From positions 1-64,000 of the forward strand of contig JAOUNS010000001.1 of assembly GCA_029880855.1 (NCBI GenBank): a DNA stretch of 64,000 bases. The letters run 5' to 3'. This DNA is from Gammaproteobacteria bacterium (lineage in GTDB: Bacteria > Pseudomonadota > Gammaproteobacteria > UBA6429 > Thiohalophilaceae). Within the stretch, counting starts at the first letter, position 1; each line of letters starts with the position of its first letter. Below the pieces are notes generated by a model, which had not been told where the DNA came from, did no database searches, and worked only from the letters and a program-made list of their open reading frames with translations. Of this stretch, positions 1 to 8,000 are shown in pieces. A program made the position numbers and the translations under genes.

Positions 1-3000
1 GTATCGTTCTCGTCACCACCGTTCAATGAACCACCGGCATTCACATTGGCGAAGATATCAAATGTGTCATTCCCGCCATTACCATTGATCGTTGCTGTCG
101 TGGCGACATTGATATTGAAATCATCGGCATTGCCGCTACCACTGATTGTGGTCATCGCACCACTGATGTCAAAATTGTCCACACCATCACCACCGGTCAG
201 GGTCTGGATCTGCGTAAAGCTGCCCACCTTGTTTGTCGCAACAGAACCGGCATTGTCACTGCTGATCGTCCAGTTGATGGTATCCGCAGCAAGACTGTTC
301 ACCACCAGCTCATCGCCGCTGGCCGAACCGCCTGACAGGGTATCAATACCACCCGTGGCGGTAACCGTAAATTGATCCGCACCGGTGCCGCCGGTGGCGG
401 TTTCGATATTATTAAAGGTCACAGTCCCGCCGCTATTGGTCAGCGTACCGTTACTGCCATCGGCCGTGGTATAGCTGTTGAAAGACCAGGTGTTGATAGA
501 GGTCGAGTCCGCGCCCACAACTGTATCCACATCGGTCGTGCCGGCAGTGCCGCCGTTGATCGTTAAAGTAATATTCTCGGCATTGATATTAAAGGTATCG
601 CTGTCATCGCCACCGCTCATGCTTCCCGTCTGGGAAGCAGTCAGGTTAAATGTATCCGTGCCTGCTGCACCGGTAATCGTACCGCCAAAGTCCACGCTCA
701 GATCAAACTGATCGCTTAATGATCCACCCTGGATCGCATCGAAATTCGCAAAGGTGACCACCGTGTCAGCCGGCGGAGAGGTTTCTGTGCCTGCCACACG
801 TGCGCTGACACCATCTACCGTCCAGAAATTGTTCTGCTCTGCACCGATGATCGTGTTACCGGTTCCAGAAGCAGTAATTGTCTCTACATTGTGGACACTG
901 ATCCTGGCTGGATCATAGGTTGTACGGATACCCAATTCGACTGTTTTACCGGCATCAGTGATCGTCAACGTATCCACCACATTCACATCAGTAGTATGTG
1001 TGCCCCCGTCGATCAAACCGTCAATATCCGCCCCGGCCTGAATGGTAAAGGTATCGACAGCCTCATTACCGGTCAGATTCTCGATATCGACGAACTCTAT
1101 ACCTCCATTCAGGGTACCGTCATTGATGCCGTCAGCAACAGAACCGCCACCGCCATCAAAGTCTACGATCGACCAATCGTTGCCCTCATTGGCAGCAACC
1201 AGTGTATCGTCGCCGGTGTCACCGAACAGGGTCATGCTGTTCAAACCGAGTGCAGTGATATTGAATGTATCGTTATCTGCACCACCGGATATATTGCCGG
1301 TGTAATTGGAACTGATATTAAAGATATCTGCACCGACACCTCCGTTGATAGTCCAGGTCTTGTCCGCGCTGATATTAAAGGTATCGATATTATCTCCACC
1401 CGTCAAAACAGTGAAGTTCCCAAATGTTACGGTATTTTCAGCTGTGAAGACTGTTGTCGGTTTTACAATTCCTGTGGTATTGGAATCGACTGTCCAGGTA
1501 TAGCCCTGATCAGCAGCACTGATGATTGTGTTGGTACCACCGCCTGCGGTGATGGTTTCAACGTTATTGACATTAAGGAACGGGTCCAGAACAGCATCCG
1601 CAATGGCCACATTCCCCAATCGTACTGTGCGACTATTTGGAGTGATCGTCAACGAATCAGTCGCGCCCGCGCCTCCATCGATCAAACCCTGAATATTACC
1701 TGCCGTGAGGTCAAAAGTATCCTGCTGGAGACCGCCGGTGAGGCTTTCTATATTGGAGAAGTTGATGTCACCGGTCAAATTTTCATTATCAGGAGTAGTA
1801 AAATTGACACCATTTGAATTATCCAGAATACCGCCATTTAAGCCGTTGATAGTCCAGATGTTGGTTGAACCGGTTGCACCTCCTGCAACGAGCGTATCAT
1901 TGCCACCCAATCCATTCAGGGTAACCGTGGTGGCATAGAGCTGAGCGCCGTCGTTAATGTTGAAAATGTTATCGCCGGCATCACCATTCAGGGTAATCGT
2001 TGCATCTGCTCCGATCACCCCTGTACCAGGGAGCAGCCCCCGATACGATGATATATTTTGTGAAATGGTTATATCATTTCCTGCAGTTAACGTTACATTA
2101 CCGGCATCACCAGCATCACCGTTATTTACCGCATTACCGCCTTTTGCCGAAACTGTAGCGGTAACGGTCAGATTATTCCCTGCCGTTAAATTTATTGTTC
2201 CTGCATTCCCGGCATTTCTATTTCCAGTACCACGTCCATCTCCACCATCTGCGGTAATTGCAGAGTTGATATTAAGGTCATTTCCTGCATTGATAGTAAT
2301 AGCGCCGGCAAAATCACCAGATCCACCAGTTCCAAAATCCCCACCGTGGCCACCATCTGAAGCAAGAGTTGCGTTGATCGTAATATCATTTCCTGCTGTT
2401 AAAGTGATATTCCCACCATTATCGCCAACTTCACCATCCTGTGCACCCTCACCACTTCCGCCTATTGCAGAGATAGTTGCACCAGAGTTAATTGATATAT
2501 TTCCTAAAGTTGCTGTTAAAGTTATATTGCCGCCTCTTTCACCATTTACTGATGTTGAATTTCCTTCAGCCAGTATTTGGCTATTAGAAACAATATCGCC
2601 AACACTGTTTGTAACCGTGATATCACCAGAATTATCGCCACCCGGGCTGGATGTATTTAAGGTTTGCAGTGTGATATCGCCTATATTATTCCCTGTAAAG
2701 TTACCCGTGGTAATTACAATATTTCCACTTGGATCATCATTTACATCACTAATAATATTGATAGAAGAACCTGCACCCATAGTAAAAGTTGCCAACCCGG
2801 CATCACGGTTTGCCGCGTTTGCACCCGTTGCATTTATCTCGGCATAAAATTGCTCGTTATTTCTGAGACCAAGATTGATCTGAACATTGTTGGCAATACT
2901 AATCGAACGACCGGCGTACAATTCCAGTGAGTTTGATCCAGTAATATTTGCTTCAATACTGATATCTGTATTCGCTTGCAGGCGTACGGAGGAAGAATTC

Positions 3001-4601
3001 AATTGATTGGATAGAGCAACACTATTTAAATTTGTACTTGTACTCGCCAGATCAGAAAACTGATCAAACTGATTGGGAGCGGGGAATGTGCCACCACTTG
3101 TTGGTCCTGAGCTAATTGTAATATTTTTTGGATCAAGTAAAAGAACACCATTTGAACCCATGAGCGCAGTAAGATCAACATCCCCATGAAACTCCAGATA
3201 GTTCTTGCCAGAGACTTCCGCAAAACCACCATTGCCGGATCCACTGCCACCACGGGCAAAGAGATTACCGTAAAACAGAGTATAGTCATCGGCCCACAAG
3301 ATGACCTTGCCGCCGTCACCATTGGTCAGGGCATTCGCATAAACATTGGCGCCCGGTGCGATGATTGTCCGATTGGCATTGCGCATCAGCGGGTTATTAC
3401 CCTGATAATCCCCGCCAATCAGCGCCTGACCGCCACCCAGATCACCGGAGACATCCACCACGGATTGATCAAACAGACCAACATGGTTGCCCAGTACCTT
3501 GACGATACCGCCCTGACCATTTGTATCAGAACGAGCCGAAACCAAACTCTCACCGGTTAACAGGGTGGTGTTATTGGCATGCAGTTCAATCTCACCACCG
3601 TTACCATTGATGTTATCGGCGCGGATCTTGCCACTGCTGGTGACGTTCTCGCCAATCAGTACAATACGGGCGACATTGGGGTCGTTGGCCGTGTCGGTTG
3701 TTTTGGAGACATCAATCGTCCCGGAGTTAATCACGTCAGCACCACCACCCAGCGTGAAGGTACCGTCGGGATGGACCACGACGCTGGTGGCCTGATTCAG
3801 GCCGTTGCTGTTGACGGCCTGGGAGAAGACATCCTGACTGACACTGGCGGTCAACAGAACGCGGCCGCCTTCGGCGTTGATCTTGCCGTTGTTAATCACG
3901 GCCGGATCGATGCCGATCTCTTCCTGCAGGATTTCCTTGGTGATCTTCACCCCCACCAGCCCTTCATTATCAAAGGTCAGGACCGCTTCCTTACCGGCGG
4001 CCAGATTGACTGAACCCAGTTTGGCCATGATCAGGCCGTCGTTTTGCACCTGTTTGCCCAGCAGGGTGACGTTGCCACCCACGGACGCATTGATGATACC
4101 GCTGTTGACCACCTTGCCTTCTGTCCCGGGAATATCATTAAAAATGAAATCACCGTTCATAAAGGCTGAGGGCTGGATGTCCAGGGCCGAGGCCACGATA
4201 CCGCCCACGTTGATAACAGCGGTATCGGTAAACACCATTCCGTGTGGGTTGACCAGGATCACCTGACCGTTGGCGTCGATGCGGCCGCGGATTTCAGAGG
4301 CCGTATTGCTCAGGATACGGTTGAGGGAGATAGAGGAACGGTTAGGCTGGATATATTGCACACGTTCATCGGTGTTGACGTTATAGCTGGACCAGTCGAT
4401 AGCCATGTTCTGGCTGGTCTGGTTGATGGTGGTGTTGGCGCCGCTCTGGCTGATACTGCCACTGCCACCCACCACGGTGCCGCCGGTGGGCGCAGCCTGC
4501 GCGTAGGGAATCCATGCCAAATTGGTAAACAACACCGTTAACACCGATGCCTGCGTCCATGCCAGCACACGACGACCTTTATCCATAATACCAGACTTCA
4601 T
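1..4601 (-). CDS. Two-partner secretion exoprotein (TpsA / filamentous haemagglutinin-like adhesin), C-terminus outside window
   Basis: One frame stays open from an ATG at 4601 to the left edge, about 1533 residues, with no stop, so the gene is partial. Residues 1-36 form an extended signal peptide ending AYAQA-like (WIPYAQA). Residues about 37-145 match the TPS secretion (haemagglutination activity) domain: SISLNRILSN, then GRIDANGQVILVNPHGMVF near residues 105-124, then INVGGIVAS. This is the family's NG-Q-NP-G signature. Near residue 440 is FAEVSGK followed by LLLDPKNITI, also typical of TPS exoproteins. Residues about 640-870 carry repeats of the type NITLTAGNDITI, predicted beta-helix. 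From about residue 870 the protein turns to Asp/Asn/Gly repeats such as GGNDTL and GADQFTV, like calcium-binding RTX-type turns. The family is exported by a TpsB pore; no tpsB gene is in the window. It lies 87 bp behind the lipoprotein gene on the same strand, so co-transcription from the riboswitch leader is likely. Confidence 0.88.
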   Translation of the reverse strand, partial: MKSGIMDKGRRVLAWTQASVLTVLFTNLAWIPYAQAAPTGGTVVGGSGSISQSGANTTINQTSQNMAIDWSSYNVNTDERVQYIQPNRSSISLNRILSNTASEIRGRIDANGQVILVNPHGMVFTDTAVINVGGIVASALDIQPSAFMNGDFIFNDIPGTEGKVVNSGIINASVGGNVTLLGKQVQNDGLIMAKLGSVNLAAGKEAVLTFDNEGLVGVKITKEILQEEIGIDPAVINNGKINAEGGRVLLTASVSQDVFSQAVNSNGLNQATSVVVHPDGTFTLGGGADVINSGTIDVSKTTDTANDPNVARIVLIGENVTSSGKIRADNINGNGGEIELHANNTTLLTGESLVSARSDTNGQGGIVKVLGNHVGLFDQSVVDVSGDLGGGQALIGGDYQGNNPLMRNANRTIIAPGANVYANALTNGDGGKVILWADDYTLFYGNLFARGGSGSGNGGFAEVSGKNYLEFHGDVDLTALMGSNGVLLLDPKNITISSGPTSGGTFPAPNQFDQFSDLASTSTNLNSVALSNQLNSSSVRLQANTDISIEANITGSNSLELYAGRSISIANNVQINLGLRNNEQFYAEINATGANAANRDAGLATFTMGAGSSINIISDVNDDPSGNIVITTGNFTGNNIGDITLQTLNTSSPGGDNSGDITVTNSVGDIVSNSQILAEGNSTSVNGERGGNITLTATLGNISINSGATISAIGGSGEGAQDGEVGDNGGNITLTAGNDITINATLASDGGHGGDFGTGGSGDFAGAITINAGNDLNINSAITADGGDGRGTGNRNAGNAGTINLTAGNNLTVTATVSAKGGNAVNNGDAGDAGNVTLTAGNDITISQNISSYRGLLPGTGVIGADATITLNGDAGDNIFNINDGAQLYATTVTLNGLGGNDTLVAGGATGSTNIWTINGLNGGILDNSNGVNFTTPDNENLTGDINFSNIESLTGGLQQDTFDLTAGNIQGLIDGGAGATDSLTITPNSRTVRLGNVAIADAVLDPFLNVNNVETITAGGGTNTIISAADQGYTWTVDSNTTGIVKPTTVFTAENTVTFGNFTVLTGGDNIDTFNISADKTWTINGGVGADIFNISSNYTGNISGGADNDTFNITALGLNSMTLFGDTGDDTLVAANEGNDWSIVDFDGGGGSVADGINDGTLNGGIEFVDIENLTGNEAVDTFTIQAGADIDGLIDGGTHTTDVNVVDTLTITDAGKTVELGIRTTYDPARISVHNVETITASGTGNTIIGAEQNNFWTVDGVSARVAGTETSPPADTVVTFANFDAIQGGSLSDQFDLSVDFGGTITGAAGTDTFNLTASQTGSMSGGDDSDTFNINAENITLTINGGTAGTTDVDTVVGADSTSINTWSFNSYTTADGSNGTLTNSGGTVTFNNIETATGGTGADQFTVTATGGIDTLSGGSASGDELVVNSLAADTINWTISSDNAGSVATNKVGSFTQIQTLTGGDGVDNFDISGAMTTISGSGNADDFNINVATTATINGNGGNDTFDIFANVNAGGSLNGGDEND

Positions 4602-4688
4602 AACTTATCCCCGTACTACTCAAAACGTATCAAAATTAACTGCTAAAACTTACTCATGGACACATCGTATCCATCACCGACCAAAAAA

Positions 4689-5474
4689 TTAAAATGTTGT
4701 ATAAGAGTAATTACTTATTACGCCTGCTACGCTGTTTGATAATGCAACAGCTAATGTATCATCTGAATTTGTAACAGTTTTAATTGCAACCATTCCTGTA
4801 TACGTCCCATCAACGGCTGCGTTATCACATGTATTCCATGACACTGTAATAGTAAACATGTTAGTACCCGCAATTGGTGTGATATTGCTAGTATCTACAA
4901 TAATTGCACAACCTGAGAATGGACCAGTTATGGTGATATCAAAATGTGAAACTTTTCCGGTGTTATCAATTGAGAACCCATGAACATTTGGCCCTGTATA
5001 CAATACTCCTGCCCAATAATTATTCCCCACGTTATCAATCCGTGTTGCTGCAGCCTGCTGCGCATTTTCAGTGGAATAATCCGCAGTAAACGAACCATCC
5101 AACGCGACACCGCCACCGGTAATTGTACCGGTGATTTTGGATTTTATAATAACCACACCACTCACCGTAACGGATGTTGGGCTTACCCCCCCCTGAAATG
5201 CAGTCAGCGTGCCGGTAAAACTTCTCTCATTCATGGTAATGGTTCCGTCATACAGTAAACCTGTCGCCACGCTCATCAGGATCATCCGGTTGCCATTGAT
5301 CATGACCTGCAAATCAGAAACGGATAATTCGGTGATTGAACCGCTATCATAGAACCCGGTCGCATTTGCATTCTTTTTATCATGTATACACCCCTGCACC
5401 CCCAACAACATGGCCAGCATGGTGAACAGTGCAACGGTTTTTGTAAGTTTTGATAGTGTGAAGATGGCTTTCAT
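4689..5474 (-). CDS. Predicted lipoprotein of unknown function
   Basis: 261 residues. The N-terminus has a basic start, a hydrophobic stretch and a lipobox ending VQGC near residue 29, so it is a predicted lipoprotein. The mature part is rich in Thr, Ser, Gly and Asn with alternating hydrophobic residues, as in a beta-rich extracytoplasmic protein. I recognise no named domain. It sits between a riboswitch/terminator leader upstream and the TpsA adhesin gene downstream, both on the same strand. That placement suggests a helper or surface partner of the adhesin, which is inference only. The ATG at 5474 is preceded by AAGGATATC, a usable ribosome binding site (AAGGA). Confidence 0.7.
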   Translation of the reverse strand: MKAIFTLSKLTKTVALFTMLAMLLGVQGCIHDKKNANATGFYDSGSITELSVSDLQVMINGNRMILMSVATGLLYDGTITMNERSFTGTLTAFQGGVSPTSVTVSGVVIIKSKITGTITGGGVALDGSFTADYSTENAQQAAATRIDNVGNNYWAGVLYTGPNVHGFSIDNTGKVSHFDITITGPFSGCAIIVDTSNITPIAGTNMFTITVSWNTCDNAAVDGTYTGMVAIKTVTNSDDTLAVALSNSVAGVISNYSYTTF

Positions 5475-5528
5475 GACTGATATCCTTCCTTTTGGTTTTG
5501 TGTGACGGTCGTCAATTATTTTTGGTGG

Positions 5529-5574
5529 CGGAAAAAAACAAAACCCCGTTCCGGCATGAAACCGGAACGGGGTT
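5529..5574 (-). terminator. Intrinsic terminator (riboswitch expression platform)
   Basis: A perfect 13-bp stem (5542-5554 with 5562-5574, loop of 7) is followed on the minus strand by a T-rich run read from 5541 down to 5533. It lies between the GEMM-like RNA (core ends at 5741) and the lipoprotein ATG at 5474. Transcripts from the leader must therefore read through it to express the lipoprotein and adhesin. This position fits a riboswitch-controlled terminator, though I did not find an unambiguous antiterminator pairing. Confidence 0.85.
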
Positions 5575-5664
5575 GAGTAAGCTGCAATGAGGGAGAATGC
5601 GACAGCAAGCCACAGGCAAAACCGGACGGATTAACGCCGTATGCCGTATCAACAGTATTCAGTG

Positions 5665-5864
5665 CTTGCTGATTCATTGAGACCCCCGAGGTCGTTTTCC
5701 TTTTGAGCGTCACCCAGGGGGTGACGATGCTCTCCATGCTCTTCGGGAGTCCTGCCGCAGCGGTACATATATATAGTATATGGACCGTGCCAGTGACTTT
5801 GCGTGGCCCCAGACTCTGCTGAGGCCTTGCCTTTTCGGAGCGTTAAACGTGGCTCGCACCACGC
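5665..5864. repeat. Direct repeat, copy 1 (riboswitch block)
   Basis: About 200 bp is closely repeated, in the same orientation, at 7537-7740. The two copies share the whole GEMM-like core, the preceding hairpin and about 75 bp on the other side, but copy 2 lacks the terminator. They bracket the chimeric ORF and the Imm11-like gene. This suggests that a cassette was inserted by, or duplicated through, recombination at this block. Confidence 0.85.
5741..5840 (-). promoter_or_regulatory. GEMM-I-like (cyclic di-nucleotide) riboswitch, copy 1
   Basis: Read on the minus strand, the RNA starts CCGAAAAGGCAA, then forms a hairpin (GGCC..GGCC arms). It continues with ACGCAAAGUCAC and ends with GGCAGGACUCCCGA. 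These are the conserved blocks of the GEMM-I class: GGCAA, a P1b-type hairpin, ACGCAAAGYCAC, and a closing GG-rich strand. GUC-AC-UG pairs with CA-G-GAC, reproducing the family's 3-bp stem, AC/G bulge and further pairs. Outer bases CUCCG and CGAAG pair with one mismatch; the second copy pairs perfectly. A small hairpin (5848-5863) precedes the core in both copies. The family binds c-di-GMP, and some members bind cGAMP; which one applies here cannot be told. The 3' GNRA/receptor pair of the classic type is not evident. Confidence 0.7.
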
Positions 5865-5946
5865 AATGCCTTACCTGAGAACCGCCTCAATACTCCAGTG
5901 CTTTCGCTTTGAGACTGTCCCAGTATTACTGCGTATTTCCATAAAG

Positions 5947-5973
5947 GCTGTATATTAATTGAGCATATACAGC
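5947..5973. promoter_or_regulatory. Inverted repeat, possible operator
   Basis: GCTGTATAT and ATATACAGC are perfect 9-bp arms separated by 9 bp. The site lies about 85 bp upstream of the leader hairpin of the minus-strand riboswitch, in the probable promoter region. The spacing is too long for a LexA box, and I do not recognise the regulator. Confidence 0.35.
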
Positions 5974-6085
5974 ACCGCAACAACTGTGAGAGACATCTTG
6001 CAAAATGCAATCCTTTGCTTACTCTTCACAGGTGAAATACTACAATTATTTTAGGGATTATGCACTCTATATTTGGTCAAAAAAT

Positions 6086-6124
6086 AACCGGAAATCAGAA
6101 TAAGACTCATTCCAATTTCCGGTT
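6086..6124 (+). terminator. Hairpin, possible bidirectional terminator
   Basis: AACCGGAAAT and ATTTCCGGTT form a perfect 10-bp stem around a loop of about 19 bases. On the plus strand it is followed by a short T run; on the minus strand it is also followed by a T-rich run. No gene reads directly into it, so it may be a remnant or may separate the two regions. Confidence 0.45.
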
Positions 6125-6376
6125 TTTCTACCTTCACACAGTACCAGACACGAGGCAAAGTGTGAAATGGTTCCATGTTTGATCGATAAATCCAACAGGA
6201 TTGGCGCCATCCATTTAGCTCTTCGTAAGGAACCAGTCTTGTATTTTTCATGTACGCCGGGGTTTCTATTCAATCAGGCCACTTTCATGTATAAATAGTT
6301 AATGTCGATTGGCCCGACTATCAAGCCGCGCACAAACGCCATATACATTGTAAAACCAGGAAATCCTGTTTGAACC

Positions 6377-6853
6377 ATGACCAACCAGTCCAAAATATAT
6401 CTTGCAAAGATAAGCATGATCACACCGGCCGGTGGAAACGCCGCCATGACGTGTGCTGCTGTCCGTGCCGGACTGGGTGAACTGCGCCTGCAGTTTCATA
6501 AGGGAGGTCACAACATAAAGGAAAAAATAAAAGATGATCATGGAAAATGGGTGGAAGTACCGGATGATGAACGATTACATATGGCCTACGATGAATTTTT
6601 AATAAACAAACTCGAAACAATGAATGAGCGGATGACGGGTTGGTCCAATGAGTGCCCTCTTTGCAAAGAAGGCGACAAAAAGAAGGATAAAGTTCAACCC
6701 AGCGTTCGCGTCAATGAGGCGCTTGATCGTTTATCCGAATTGGCGAAAACACATATATCAGGCAACAGGGAAAACTGGACACTTTTTATCTCCGATTTGG
6801 CCTGGATTTACCACTATCCGGTTTGTCCGCATCATACAAAGGTTGAATATTAA
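6377..6853 (+). CDS. Chimeric ORF: ketoacyl-synthase-like N-terminal stub joined to a Cys-motif tail
   Basis: 158 residues. The first about 33 (KIYLAKISMITPAGGNAAM.. to AVRAGLG) resemble the N-terminus of the beta-ketoacyl-synthase-like proteins found in type VI secretion and PAAR loci. The rest is unrelated to a synthase. It has a charged linker, then SNECPLCKEGDK at residues 89-100 and a final CPHH near residue 150, so a zinc site (C-C...C-H) is possible. The DNA for NECPLCKEGDK recurs at 7497-7533. The join of a truncated conserved N-terminus to a new tail, directly before an immunity-like gene, is what recombined polymorphic toxin cassettes look like. It could be an active small toxin or simply debris. 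Confidence 0.5.
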   Translation: MTNQSKIYLAKISMITPAGGNAAMTCAAVRAGLGELRLQFHKGGHNIKEKIKDDHGKWVEVPDDERLHMAYDEFLINKLETMNERMTGWSNECPLCKEGDKKKDKVQPSVRVNEALDRLSELAKTHISGNRENWTLFISDLAWIYHYPVCPHHTKVEY

Positions 6854-6867
6854 ATCAGGTATATACA

Positions 6868-7455
6868 ATGGGTTACTTTATTCTTGGTGAAAGTTTATTT
6901 CACAAATACCCGACCAGGGACTATTATTTCGATCTAGGTTCAAATATTTCATTTCTTTCTGGTCGATATCTCAAACTTAAAATCTCTGAACCGTTGAAAT
7001 TCGAAATTGCTTGCCCGGCAGAAGATCATCCAGGCCATTATTTTTCAGGCACAGTTCCGGTAGTAAGTCCTAATTTCATTGAATTACTACAACATGCAAG
7101 CATTGACAATTTTCAACTTTTCCCGGCAGTGTTAACCAATAGTAAAATCAATAAGGAATGGTCCGGCTTTTTTGCTTTTAATGTCATTGGCTTGATTAAT
7201 GCCGCCAATAAAGAACACTCAAAAGGTGCGATACTGATGGGAGGTTCAGATGATGAGGGCGTCCCCGCCCTAATTGATTATGAAAAACTTGTCATTGACC
7301 CCGGCAAGGTTAAAGGCGCATATATGTTTCGAGAACTGAGTTCTCCGGAGTTGTTGATCTTTGATGACAGAATCGAAGATTACATCAAGAAGCACCGCCC
7401 GCCGGAGGGATGGGGAATCACTGTCACAAAACTGGAAAGTATTTCTTCTCAATGA
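6868..7455 (+). CDS. Imm11-like immunity protein (DUF1629 type)
   Basis: 195 residues, no signal peptide, predicted cytosolic. Order and motifs resemble the Imm11 (MXAN_0049 immunity) family: SPNFIELLQ with NFQLFP in the first half, FFAFNVIGLINA in the middle, then LVIDPGKVKGAYMFR and LLIFDDRIEDYIKK at the end. In this family the protein neutralises a cognate toxin encoded next to it. It starts 14 bp after the chimeric ORF, so that ORF is the natural partner candidate. Assignment is by remembered pattern, not a search. Confidence 0.6.
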   Translation: MGYFILGESLFHKYPTRDYYFDLGSNISFLSGRYLKLKISEPLKFEIACPAEDHPGHYFSGTVPVVSPNFIELLQHASIDNFQLFPAVLTNSKINKEWSGFFAFNVIGLINAANKEHSKGAILMGGSDDEGVPALIDYEKLVIDPGKVKGAYMFRELSSPELLIFDDRIEDYIKKHRPPEGWGITVTKLESISSQ

Positions 7456-7496
7456 ATTTGACAAGTTAAAGAGATTGAGCAGACTCATGCACGGTC

Positions 7497-7533
7497 GGTC
7501 CAACGAATGTCCACTGTGCAAAGAAGGCGACAA
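7497..7533 (+). repeat. Short repeat of the NECPLCKEGDK-coding sequence
   Basis: 37 bp matching 6642-6678 with few differences; here too the plus frame encodes SNECPLCKEGDK. At its right end the sequence switches straight into the riboswitch-containing repeat (from 7537). It therefore marks a recombination joint and looks like the remnant of a second copy of the chimeric ORF. Confidence 0.75.
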
Positions 7534-7536
7534 GTA

Positions 7537-7740
7537 CTTGCTGATTCATAACGGCCCCCACCGTCGTTTTCCTTTTGACCGCCCCCCTGATGAGGTGACG
7601 ATGCTCTCCATGCTCTTCGGGAGTCCTGTCGCAGCGGTACATATATATAGTATATGGACCGTGCCAGTGACTTTGCGTGGCCGCAGACGCTGCTGAGGCC
7701 TTGCCTTTTCGAAGCTTTCAACGTGGTGACAACCACGTTT
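7537..7740. repeat. Direct repeat, copy 2 (riboswitch block)
   Basis: Second copy of the block at 5665-5864, same orientation. It ends in a hairpin (7720-7739) conserved in both copies. The stretch from here to 8000 shows nothing else recognisable beyond a presumed promoter for the gene at 8001. Confidence 0.85.
7615..7714 (-). promoter_or_regulatory. GEMM-I-like riboswitch, copy 2 (antisense to the Imm11 cassette)
   Basis: Same 100-base core as copy 1 on the minus strand. CUUCG and CGAAG close it with a perfect 5-bp stem. The P1b hairpin differs from copy 1 at two positions without losing the GGCC arms, and the GUC-AC-UG / CA-G-GAC stem is unchanged. No intrinsic terminator follows. A transcript from here would run antisense through the Imm11-like gene, because no minus-strand gene follows. 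It may be a dead duplicate or an antisense regulator. Confidence 0.65.
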
Positions 7741-8000
7741 TTACCGATCCTGATTGTACAATTATCTTGTGGTTTAGAAACTGGTTAATTATGTTTTGTT
7801 TCAATTATTTAGACAGATTCTAATCTTTTGACTCGATATCCCACCCTGCTGATGCATCATCCCATGCCCCGGCGGCACTCTGGACAAATTATAACCATGT
7901 CAGGTCAAATCCTGTCGATTTCCGCTATGAATTCCTGTTTTGGATCATGTATATTTTGTGTTTCAGAATTAACCAAGAAATAAATCCAGCAGGGAAGACC

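Larger units (their letters stand above)
5865..6376. other. Non-coding stretch upstream of the riboswitch and accessory cassette
   Basis: About 510 bp without a convincing gene. It should contain the minus-strand promoter for the riboswitch leader. It holds an inverted repeat at 5947-5973 and a hairpin at 6086-6124, listed separately. Two overlapping minus-strand frames at 6051-6273 have no start context or family resemblance and are not called. Confidence 0.5.

Noticed and set aside
891-2847. Long plus-strand frames in the first 4.6 kb
   Set aside because: They are shadows of the minus-strand adhesin frame, whose repeats make opposite frames open by chance.
1-4600. Repeated DNA that could be mistaken for a CRISPR array
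   Set aside because: No constant spacer length or identical repeats; the pattern is the coding repeat of the adhesin.
6051-6273. Two overlapping minus-strand ORFs with a faint transposase look
   Set aside because: No start context, no catalytic motif and no inverted repeats around them.
7485-7736. Small ORFs across the second riboswitch
   Set aside because: They lie over a repeated structured RNA, differ in frame between copies and have no protein resemblance.
7720-7745. Hairpin with a T run that could be a plus-strand terminator
   Set aside because: The hairpin is conserved in both riboswitch copies, while the T run is present only in copy 2, so it is better seen as part of the minus-strand leader RNA.
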